A stretch of 64,000 nt of DNA from Fimbriiglobus ruber (lineage in GTDB: Bacteria > Planctomycetota > Planctomycetia > Gemmatales > Gemmataceae), in assembly GCF_002197845.1 (NCBI RefSeq), contig NZ_NIDE01000017.1, positions 1,472,712-1,536,711 on the forward strand, read 5' to 3'. Both the position numbers and the translations under genes were made by a program. Of this stretch, positions 8,180-15,819 are shown in pieces; position 1 is the first letter of the stretch; every line of letters begins with the position of its first letter. The notes below the pieces were generated by a model. It had not been told where the DNA came from, searched no databases, and saw nothing but the letters and a program-made list of their open reading frames with translations.

Positions 8180-9016
8180 TCAGGCGGCCGACACCGGACC
8201 GGCCGGCGGGCGGACCGCGACCTGGCGGACGGCCACCCCGTGCCGGGCGAGGTACGCCTTCGTTTCGGGGACGGTGTACTCGTCGTAGTGGAAGATGCTG
8301 GCGGCCAGGGCGGCGTCGGCCCCGGCTTCGAACGCCTGCCGGAGGTGTTCCGGCTCCCCGGCCCCGCCGCTGGCGACGACCGGGATGTTCACCGCCCGGG
8401 ACACCGCCCGGAGCATCGGTAGGTCGTATCCGGCTTTGGTCCCGTCCGCGTCCATCGACGTGAGAACGATCTCCCCGGCCCCGAGCCGCTCGACCTCCCG
8501 CGCCCACGCGACCGCCTCCAGTCCCGTCGGCGTGCGGCCGCCGCTGACGTGAACTTCCCACCACTCGTCGTCCGCACCAGCCCCGCTCGTCGGGCCGCCG
8601 GGCCGCGGCTTACGCACGCGGCGGGGGTCGATGTTCACGACCGTGGCGCAGCGGCCGAACTTGCGGGACACTTCGGCGATGAGTGCGGGTGTCTGGACGG
8701 CGGCCGAGTTCAGGCTGACCTTTTCGGCCCCCGCCTGAATCAGGCGGGTGGCGTCGTCGAGGGTGCGGATGCCGCCGCCGACGGTGAACGGCATGAAGAT
8801 CTGCTCGGCGACCGTGCGGACGACGTCGAGCATAATGGCCCGGCCCTCGTGGGTGGCCGAGATGTCGAGGAAGACCAGTTCGTCGGCCCCCTGGGCCTGG
8901 TACCGGCGGGCGACCTCGACCGGGTCGCCGGCGTCCCGGAGTCCGACGAAGTGGATACCCTTAACGACTCGCCCGCGATCCACATCGAGGCACGGGATAA
9001 TGCGCTTGGTCAACAT
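8180..9016 (-). CDS. hisF: imidazole glycerol phosphate synthase subunit HisF
   Basis: HisF is the cyclase subunit of histidine biosynthesis, converting PRFAR plus ammonia from HisH into IGP and AICAR. The start at 9016 gives the typical [20 protein letters not shown] with the first catalytic Asp; the second lies in VVNIDPRR. Phosphate-binding loops are FTVGGGIRT and [11 protein letters not shown]. Compared with the common 250-260 aa, this 279-aa protein has a Gly/Pro-rich insertion after [10 protein letters not shown] and a Pro/Ala-rich tail. It stands alone, without hisH or hisA, upstream of pilT on the same strand. Confidence 0.93.
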   Translation of the reverse strand: MLTKRIIPCLDVDRGRVVKGIHFVGLRDAGDPVEVARRYQAQGADELVFLDISATHEGRAIMLDVVRTVAEQIFMPFTVGGGIRTLDDATRLIQAGAEKVSLNSAAVQTPALIAEVSRKFGRCATVVNIDPRRVRKPRPGGPTSGAGADDEWWEVHVSGGRTPTGLEAVAWAREVERLGAGEIVLTSMDADGTKAGYDLPMLRAVSRAVNIPVVASGGAGEPEHLRQAFEAGADAALAASIFHYDEYTVPETKAYLARHGVAVRQVAVRPPAGPVSAA

Positions 9017-9488
9017 GCGGGTAGCGGCGTCTCGGGTGCGGAACGAATGAGAGGACAATGGGAATCCTACCGGCTAACGGGCGGGGCCGTCAACGGGCCG
9101 GGTGGCCGAACGTCTGCTCGTGGTGGCTGCGTATCCGGCGAGCCACGAACGGTCGCCGATGATCGGTGAACGCGGGATCGCGATCACCAGACGCTTGACG
9201 CGGGACCAGATAGCCGTTTATGGTGAACACTACAAATTTTCTATCCGAGAGCAGACGATGCGGCAGTGCAGCCATTTAACGCATCGTGGAGGCGTATGAT
9301 TTTTTGAGCAAAGTCCGAATATTATGCTGTTGCTTCAACGAGTCAGTTACCGCCGATCTCCCTGACGTGTACAAAAAAACAGAAATGCGCCGAACACGGA
9401 TTTCGCGGCCGTGTGACTCGCTCGGCGGCAAACTGGCGCATGTGTCCGGGGCACGTACTTGAGTTCTTATCCTAGTTAGTGAGACATC
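9017..9488. other. intergenic region, no gene recognised
   Basis: About 470 bases between the divergent hisF and the first surface-protein gene. It grows AT-richer towards 9220-9400. It should hold promoters for both directions. No tRNA, terminator hairpin or convincing short gene was seen. Confidence 0.5.
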
Positions 9489-11435
9489 ATGATTTTCAAG
9501 ACTCTCGAATTGGCCGACTTGGTTTATGTGTTCCTCGGCTTACACGTCCGGCCGAAGCGCGGGACCTCGCGGCGGCCGGCGCGGGGTCCGGGACCGCGTC
9601 TGACCTTCTGCCCTTGGGGGTACGAACTCGAAGACCGAAGCCTGCCGTCGTCGCCCGCGAGCATCGCGACGATCGAGGCGTACATCGCGGATGCCCAGCT
9701 GCCGAACGGGGCGATTCGCGGGAGCGTGGAACCATCTGCCCTTCCTCCCGGGAATCCACCCCCGTCCGTCTCCGTATACGAGGTCAACAGTTACTATTCT
9801 GCCTTGGCCGTGTCCGGACTCTTGGCTGCGCCCCCAGAGGGGATCGATCGATTCGGTGTGGCCCAGCGGTATTTCAATTGGTTTCTAGCTAACCCCACGC
9901 CCCAGAACTACTGGTACGACATCAACGGCAACCCGTATACAAGTTTGCCCACGACGCCGCCCGATGCCGTCGATTCGTACGCGGCCACGTTCCTGACGGC
10001 GGTCTGGGATTACTACAAAGCAGGAGGCCCCGGGTCGTTTTTTACCGCGGCAGTTGAACTGCAATTGGAAGCGACCGCGGACGAGATCACGGCCCTGCAA
10101 CAATCGAACGGTCTTACGTGGGCCGATGCCTCTTCCGCGACGGGCATGGTGTCCGACCTGGAAGACAATTCGGAAGTTTTTAATGGCTTAGAGGCTATTG
10201 CAAATATTGATATATATATATATAATAATCAGTCCGAATCGGACATATACAGCGCTGCGGCAACATCTGTAAAAATTGGTATATGTAAATTTTTGTATAA
10301 CAACAACAATATATACGACTGGTCTTTGAACGCGCCCTCCACCCTGACCACATGGTATCCCGACACGCAAGCTCAAGTCTGGCCGATTATTAATGGCGTA
10401 ATCGACCCGACGTCGGCAATCGCGACCGGGGTCATGAATCAGGTCGATGCGGCCGTGGACGGGTTGAGTGGCTTGGGGTGGACGGCCAGAACCGACGCAT
10501 CCGCTTTCGATTATGCCGCTGTGCTCACCGGGAAGCTGCCCCAAGCGAGCGGGTCGTACGCGGTTGTCGCTCAGACCCCATACCCGACCCAGACACCCAT
10601 TCCGGACATTCAGCCGAACGATGTTGGCGTGACGACCACGGCCGATTCGGGCTTCATGCTGAAGGCGCTGACGCCGGCGGCCAACAGCGATTCGGCGACG
10701 ACCACGTACGGCTCGCCCGTGTCGATCGATGTGACGGCGAACGATTACGACATCGCGACCCCGTCCGCGGATCTGACCGTCAGCTTACCCACCGTAGCCC
10801 TTCCCGGCGTGATCGTGTTGCCGACGGGGGGCACGGCCACGGTTCAACCCAACGGTTCGATTCTCTACACTCCCGCGGCCGGCTTCGTCGGGACCGACAC
10901 CTTTACGTATCAGGTCGCGGACAGCAACGGTGCCACCTCTTTGGGCACGGTGAGCGTCACGGTGACGCCGGCAGTTACGACTACGGCGGCCTCCCCGACA
11001 TCCGCCCCGTTCAGTTCCTCCGACCAATCGGTCCCCCTGAGTGCGACCGTGACGAGCGGGGTGGGGACGGTGAACGAGGGGACGGAAACGTTTACCCTCT
11101 TGAATGGGGCGACCGCAATCGGCACGCCGGTCACGGTCAATGTGACGGCCGGGACGGCTAGTGCAAACTACCTCCTTCCGGCATCCACCGCGCCCGGATC
11201 GTACACCATTGAAGCGGTCTACAACGGGTCGACGCATTTCCTCGGGGCTTCAGACACCACCCACGTATTAACGGTCAACAATCCGCCCATCCCGACGGTG
11301 ACCGGGGTGAGCCCGGCGTCCGGGTCGACGGCCGGGGGACCGTGGTCGACATCACCGGGGCCGACCTGGGCGGGGCCACGGCCGTCGACTTCGGCGGGGT
11401 CCAGGGCACCGTCACGACCGACACCCCGACCCTGA
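9489..11435 (+). CDS. giant surface protein 1, N-terminal segment
   Basis: N-terminal part of a secreted repeat protein. Near residue 47 is a YELEDRSLPS motif, like the LEDRxxPA signature found at the start of many planctomycete extracellular proteins. Residues about 55-370 look like a helical (alpha/alpha)-type domain (DSYAATFLTAVWDYYKAG; LTWADASSATGMVSDLEDN), reminiscent of six-hairpin glycosidases but without assigned catalytic residues. Then come a cadherin/VCBS-like Ig domain (SPVSIDVTANDYD ... YTPAAGFVGTDTFTYQV) and a Big_3-like Ig domain. The true frame is lost at a G5 tract (11334-11338), where the homologous repeats have G6; codons from there to 11435 are probably out of frame. The protein probably continues in the next two segments. 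Confidence 0.7.
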   Translation: MIFKTLELADLVYVFLGLHVRPKRGTSRRPARGPGPRLTFCPWGYELEDRSLPSSPASIATIEAYIADAQLPNGAIRGSVEPSALPPGNPPPSVSVYEVNSYYSALAVSGLLAAPPEGIDRFGVAQRYFNWFLANPTPQNYWYDINGNPYTSLPTTPPDAVDSYAATFLTAVWDYYKAGGPGSFFTAAVELQLEATADEITALQQSNGLTWADASSATGMVSDLEDNSEVFNGLEAIANIDIYIYNNQSESDIYSAAATSVKIGICKFLYNNNNIYDWSLNAPSTLTTWYPDTQAQVWPIINGVIDPTSAIATGVMNQVDAAVDGLSGLGWTARTDASAFDYAAVLTGKLPQASGSYAVVAQTPYPTQTPIPDIQPNDVGVTTTADSGFMLKALTPAANSDSATTTYGSPVSIDVTANDYDIATPSADLTVSLPTVALPGVIVLPTGGTATVQPNGSILYTPAAGFVGTDTFTYQVADSNGATSLGTVSVTVTPAVTTTAASPTSAPFSSSDQSVPLSATVTSGVGTVNEGTETFTLLNGATAIGTPVTVNVTAGTASANYLLPASTAPGSYTIEAVYNGSTHFLGASDTTHVLTVNNPPIPTVTGVSPASGSTAGGPWSTSPGPTWAGPRPSTSAGSRAPSRPTPRP

Positions 11436-12661
11436 TCGTGGTCACCGCCCCGGCCGACGGGGCCGGCACGGTCGACGTCACGGTGACGACCGCCGGGGGC
11501 ACGTCGGCGACAGGAGCCGGCGACCACTTCACCTACCTGTCGCCCCCGCCCCCGCCGCCCGCGGCCCCGACGGTGACCGGGGTGAGCCCGGCGTCCGGGT
11601 CGACGGCCGGGGGGACCGTGGTCGACATCACCGGGGCCGACCTGGGCGGGGCCACGGCCGTCGACTTCGGCGGGGTCCAGGGCACCGTCACGACCGACAC
11701 CCCGACCCTGATCGTGGTCACCGCCCCGGCCGACGGGGCCGGCACGGTCGACGTCACGGTGACGACCGCCGGGGGCACGTCGGCGACAGGAGCCGGCGAC
11801 CACTTCACCTACCTGTCGCCCCCGCCCCCGCCGCCCGCGGCCCCGACGGTGACCGGGGTGAGCCCGGCGTCCGGGTCGACGGCCGGGGGGACCGTGGTCG
11901 ACATCACCGGGGCCGACCTGGGCGGGGCCACGGCCGTCGACTTCGGCGGGGTCCAGGGCACCGTCACGACCGACACCCCGACCCTGATCGTGGTCACCGC
12001 CCCGGCCGACGGGGCCGGCACGGTCGACATCACGGTGACGACCGCCGGGGGCACGTCGGCGACAGGAGCCGGCGACCACTTCACCTACCTGTCGCCCCCG
12101 CCCCCGCCGCCCGCGGCCCCGACGGTGACCGGGGTGAGCCCGGCGTCCGGGTCGACGGCCGGGGGACCGTGGTCGACATCACCGGGGCCGACCTGGGCGG
12201 GGCCACGGCCGTCGACTTCGGGGGCCTCCCGGCCGACGTTGTGGCCGACACGGCCACCGAGATCGTGGTGTTCAGCCCGGCCGACGGGGCCGGCACGGTC
12301 GACATCACGGTGACGACCGCCGGGGGCACGTCGGCGACAGGAGCCGGCGACCACTTCACCTACCTGTCGCCCCCGCCCCCGCCGCCCGCGGCCCCGACGG
12401 TGACCGGGGTGAGCCCGGCGTCCGGGTCGACGGCCGGGGGGACCGTGGTCGACATCACCGGGGCCGACCTGGGCGGGGCCACGGCCGTCGACTTCGGGGG
12501 CCTCCCGGCCGACGTTGTGGCCGACACGGCCACCGAGATCGTGGTGTTCAGCCCGGCCGACGCGGCTGGCACCGTCGATGTCACAGTGACAACTGCGGCC
12601 GGTATCTCCGCCACCACGGCCGCCGACCAGTTCACGAACCTGTCCCCGCCGACTGCGGCCC
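11292..12661 (+). repeat. five tandem 276-bp TIG-coding repeats
   Basis: Direct repeats begin at about 11293, 11568, 11844, 12120 and 12395, spaced 275, 276, 276 and 275 bases; a diverged sixth begins about 12662. Units 1-3 share one second half (FGGVQGTVTTDTPT) and units 4-5 another (FGGLPADVVADTATE). Near the start of each unit is a G tract: G5 in units 1 and 4 (11334-11338, 12161-12165), G6 in units 2, 3 and 5. The two 275-bp spacings are explained by the missing G. Confidence 0.93.
11342..12160 (+). CDS. giant surface protein 1, TIG-repeat middle segment
   Basis: Continuation, one base back in frame, of the preceding segment. It encodes consecutive IPT/TIG immunoglobulin-like domains of 92 aa each (PTVTGVSPASGSTAGGT, then TVVDITGADLGGATAVDFGG, ending GDHFTYLSPPPPPPAA). 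Pro-rich linkers separate the domains. The open frame runs on to 12313, but the sense frame changes again at the G5 tract 12161-12165. It has no start codon of its own that makes biological sense, so it is best read as part of one gene spanning 9489-14103. Confidence 0.65.
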
Positions 12662-14103
12662 CGACCGTGACCGGGGTCGGTCCGGCGTCCGGGTCGACCG
12701 CCGGGGACACCACGGTCGACATCACCGGGACGAACCTGGACGGCGCCGCGGCCGTCGATTTTGGCGGCGCCGCGGCCACGATCGTCAGCGACACGGGCAC
12801 CCAGATCGTGGTACTCAGCCCGGCCGGCACCGCGGGCGTGGTCGACGTGACGGTGACGACCGCGGCCGGCACCTCCGCCACGTCGGCCGCCGACCAGTTC
12901 ACTTACGCGGCCGCGGTCGTCCCGCCGATCGTTCCGCCGACCAGTCCGCCCCCGCCCGTCGTTCCGCCGACCAGTCCGCCCCCGTCGCCGCCCGTCGTTC
13001 CGCCGGTCAGTTCGCCACCGGCCGTCCCGCCGGTCAGTCCGCCACCACCCGCCGTTCCCCCGACACCGAAGACAGCCCTGGTCGGGTACCCGGAGTTCGC
13101 CGTCGGGGCGGACGCCGGGGGGACCGGGACGGTCAGCGTGTACAACGCGGACGGCTCGGTCGCCAATATCGCGACACCGTTCGGGGCGTCGTACACCGCC
13201 GGCGTCCGGGTTGCCGTCGCCGACTTGAACAACGACGGGTCGCCCGAACTGATCGCCGGGACCGGCCCCGGGGTCGAGAACCAGGTCGTCATCCTGGACG
13301 GCACCACCCACCAGCAACTGGCGTCGTTCGAGCCGTTCGAGGCGACGTTCACGGACGGCGTGTTCGTCACCACCGGGGACGTGAACGGGGACGGCGTCCC
13401 CGATCTCATCGTGACCCCGGACCAGTCCGGCGGGCCGATCGTCGCGGTTTACGACGGGGCCGCACTGGGCCGGGGACAGGTGGTCCAACTGGCCCGCTTT
13501 TTCGGCATCAACGACCCGAACTTCCGGGGCGGGGACCGGGCCGCCCTGGGCGACATCAACGGGGACGGGGTGGCCGACCTGATCGTGTCGGCCGGGTTCG
13601 GGGGCGGCCCGCGGGTCGCCATCTACAACGGCGCGACGATCGCGTCCGGCGCCCCGACCGAACTCATGCCGGACTTCTTCGCGTTCGAGAGTTCGCTCCG
13701 CAATGGGGTATACGTGACGGCCGGGGATCTGACCGGGAAGGGCTACGCCGACCTGATCTTCGGGGCCGGCCCGGGTGGCGCCCCGCGGGTCCGGGCGGTC
13801 GACCCGGCCGTCCTGCTATCGGCCGCCGGGAACTTCCAGTCGCTCGACGATCCGGCCGTGTCCGGGGCCGGGTTGGCCGACTTCTTCTCCGGCGACCCGA
13901 CCACCCGGGGCGGGGCCCGCGTGGCCGTGGCGAACCTGGACGGGGACGCGAAGGCGGACGTGATCGTCGGGTCCGGAACCGGGACGGCGTCGACGGTCAC
14001 CGCGTACACCGGGGCGGCGATCGCGGCCAACCCGACCGACCCGGCGGCCGACCTGAACTTCGACGCCCTGCCCGGGTTCACCGGCGGCGTGTTCGTCGGG
14101 TAA
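12169..14103 (+). CDS. giant surface protein 1, C-terminal segment (TIG and FG-GAP)
   Basis: Last part of the same predicted gene. It carries the remaining TIG domains, a Pro/Ser/Val-rich hinge (about 12920-13065), and a C-terminal module of about 340 aa with FG-GAP/VCBS repeats whose Ca-binding loops read DLNNDGSPEL, DVNGDGVPDL and DINGDGVADL. Such modules form beta-propellers on cell-surface or secreted proteins. The module is nearly the same as that of surface protein 2, and both end in a GFxGGVFVG tail, perhaps a sorting or anchoring end. A strong palindromic terminator follows. Confidence 0.72.
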   Translation: MVDITGADLGGATAVDFGGLPADVVADTATEIVVFSPADGAGTVDITVTTAGGTSATGAGDHFTYLSPPPPPPAAPTVTGVSPASGSTAGGTVVDITGADLGGATAVDFGGLPADVVADTATEIVVFSPADAAGTVDVTVTTAAGISATTAADQFTNLSPPTAAPTVTGVGPASGSTAGDTTVDITGTNLDGAAAVDFGGAAATIVSDTGTQIVVLSPAGTAGVVDVTVTTAAGTSATSAADQFTYAAAVVPPIVPPTSPPPPVVPPTSPPPSPPVVPPVSSPPAVPPVSPPPPAVPPTPKTALVGYPEFAVGADAGGTGTVSVYNADGSVANIATPFGASYTAGVRVAVADLNNDGSPELIAGTGPGVENQVVILDGTTHQQLASFEPFEATFTDGVFVTTGDVNGDGVPDLIVTPDQSGGPIVAVYDGAALGRGQVVQLARFFGINDPNFRGGDRAALGDINGDGVADLIVSAGFGGGPRVAIYNGATIASGAPTELMPDFFAFESSLRNGVYVTAGDLTGKGYADLIFGAGPGGAPRVRAVDPAVLLSAAGNFQSLDDPAVSGAGLADFFSGDPTTRGGARVAVANLDGDAKADVIVGSGTGTASTVTAYTGAAIAANPTDPAADLNFDALPGFTGGVFVG

Positions 14104-14137
14104 ACGGGCCGGCGAAACGTGTCGAACAAATGACGCG

Positions 14138-14168
14138 ACGGCCCTCGGTTCGAACCGAGGGCCGTTTT
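14138..14168 (+). terminator. palindromic terminator after surface protein 1
   Basis: A perfect 28-base palindrome (14138-14165, acggccctcggtt paired with aaccgagggccgt) followed by a short T run, 35 bases after the stop codon. It contains GGTTCGAACC but no tRNA around it. Confidence 0.85.
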
Positions 14169-14613
14169 GCATTGCGATTCGTAATGTTCCACCCTCGGCC
14201 CGCCATCGTCTGCACGACAGGCGCAAACAGAGATCGAATCCTACCAAGCGAGATCGTGCTGAAAAATATATACTATTAGTAATCAACAATCGTTAACGCA
14301 ATTTGCATGTCGTCCGTTGTCTTGGCATGTTTTGTGCCCAATGCCATTCCACCCCGACTGTGATATTTGTTCGGCGTAAGTGTGTTCTCCTTGTTTGTTT
14401 AGTCCGGCTTTGCGTCACAAGCGGACTTCAGAGGAGCGATTCTGTTCGTGTCCGTCAGAAGGACAAAATTTGGTCCGCGCGGCCCGCCTTGTTTCCATTT
14501 GGTGCCTGACATAACAAGCAGCGGGCCAACGGCATCCGCGGGACAATGGGGTCCGGACCGTGGCGCGGCTGGAAATGAATCCATCGCCCCGATTTTCAAC
14601 CGGAGTCTGACCG
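14169..14613. other. intergenic region, no gene recognised
   Basis: About 445 bases between the two surface-protein genes. A stretch near 14250-14330 is AT-rich and could hold a promoter for the second gene. No short gene, hairpin or RNA was recognised. Confidence 0.5.
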
Positions 14614-15606
14614 ATGGGCGTGAACTCAACGTGGCGGAAATGGCTGGCCCAATTGGCTGAATCCCGCGGTAGGAGCGGGAGCCACCGACCGATCGCCCGA
14701 AGGGGGTTGGAGATTCTGACCCTGGAAGACCGGTGTACGCCGGCCGCCAGCGTGCAATTCAGTGCGGCATCGGAGTCAGTAAATAATTCGGCCGGGTCGT
14801 TCAGTATCCCGGTGACGGTCACGACTACACCGACGACGTTCACCACCGGGACCTATAACTCGGCCGTCGCCGTCGACTCCGCCGGCAACGCGTACGTCGC
14901 CGACGATGAGATCGAGGGAACGGTCGACAAAGTGACGCCCGACGGGACCATCAGTACATTCGCGTCCGGGTTCAACGGTCCGGTTGCTCTGGCCTTCGAC
15001 CCCGCAGACAATCTGTTCGTTCTAAACGCCGGTTCCGGCACCGTATCGGAGGTCACGCCCGCAGGCAGTGTCAGCACGTTCGCGGCCGGATTTACCAACC
15101 CGGTTGCTCTGGCCTTCGACCCCACGGGCAATTTGTACGTTGTCTCCGGAAAATCGGTTTACCGGGCGTCCCCCGGCGGGGTCATTGCCGCCGCGTATTC
15201 GTTCGGCGCCCCGGTCGGGGGAATCGCGTTCGACGCGGCCGGCAATCTCTACGCCATCCTGGTATACGAAGGTACCGGGCCACACAGCCTCTCAACAGGA
15301 GGGGTTATCGCCGAGGTGGCAGACGGCACGACAAGTGTCTTCGCTCTCAGTACTAATACGGGCGGGGATCTGGTGCTCGACGGGGCCGGCAATCTGTACA
15401 CATCTGGCCCAGGCTACTTGACTGAGGTCAGCCCGGACGGAACCTCCCGCTCGCTCTCGATCGGGGTAACTAATCCGAACGCCGTGGCAGTAAGCCACGG
15501 CGTATTATACGTTGCCGCCGCAACGACGCTTAATGAAGTCAGTACGGCCCCGCTCACCGTTCCGGATTGTACCCTCAACGGCAGTGCCGCGGACTCACCG
15601 GTGTAA
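14614..15606 (+). CDS. giant surface protein 2, N-terminal segment
   Basis: Residues 1-50 hold basic sequence and a LEILTLEDRCTPA signature of planctomycete extracellular proteins. A Calx-beta-like start (SVNNSAGSFSIPVTV) is interrupted by NHL-type propeller repeats (AVAVDSAGNAYVAD; ALAFDPADNLFVL; GIAFDAAGNLYAI), after which LTVPDCTLNGSAADSP resumes Calx-beta-like sequence. The frame ends at TAA 15604-15606, but the next segment is in the same frame, and sequence matching the rest of the Calx-beta domain (GVTATTTS, AGQTT, ATITGT) appears in other frames just after. One long gene with local damage is more likely than two genes. Confidence 0.68.
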   Translation: MGVNSTWRKWLAQLAESRGRSGSHRPIARRGLEILTLEDRCTPAASVQFSAASESVNNSAGSFSIPVTVTTTPTTFTTGTYNSAVAVDSAGNAYVADDEIEGTVDKVTPDGTISTFASGFNGPVALAFDPADNLFVLNAGSGTVSEVTPAGSVSTFAAGFTNPVALAFDPTGNLYVVSGKSVYRASPGGVIAAAYSFGAPVGGIAFDAAGNLYAILVYEGTGPHSLSTGGVIAEVADGTTSVFALSTNTGGDLVLDGAGNLYTSGPGYLTEVSPDGTSRSLSIGVTNPNAVAVSHGVLYVAAATTLNEVSTAPLTVPDCTLNGSAADSPV

Positions 15607-15819
15607 CGGCCACCACCACGTCCGCTAATCACCCAGCCGGTCAGACGACGCGACCATCACCGGTACGGGGCTCGACCGTCGACGATTGACCAGGGTCGGT
15701 CGGGACGGCCATTACCTGGACGTTCCGACACCGCCACTCTACCGACAACGAGCCAGCAAACTTTCGTCGTCTCGCCGGCGGCCACGGAGTCCGTCTCGAG
15801 TCCCGAAGGTGGTAGTACT
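15607..15819 (+). pseudogene. frame-broken Calx-beta stretch inside surface protein 2
   Basis: This gap is free of stops in the flanking frame but codes for unlikely residues there. Pieces that look right lie in other frames: GVTATTTSANHPAGQTT, then ATITGT, before the normal frame returns near TSQQTFVVSPAATESV. The matching region of the second Calx-beta copy (about 16690-16925) is intact. At least two compensating indels are needed, either real decay or sequence errors. Confidence 0.55.

Noticed and set aside
6804-8564. 586-aa version of PilT
   Set aside because: The extension reads antisense-frame sequence over hisF; start at 8126 has a good ribosome site.
9102-9299. 65-aa plus-strand open frame upstream of surface protein 1
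   Set aside because: No ribosome site or similarity; inside a promoter-like region.
11334-12165. Programmed ribosomal frameshifting at the G tracts
   Set aside because: No slippery heptamer with stimulator was seen and two shifts in a row would be needed; miscalled or variable homopolymers explain it more simply.
11292-12661. CRISPR-like array
   Set aside because: Units are 276 bp, adjacent and coding; no short repeats with unique spacers.
14138-14168. Possible tRNA T-loop (ggttcgaacc)
   Set aside because: It is the centre of a perfect terminator palindrome; no acceptor, D or anticodon arms.
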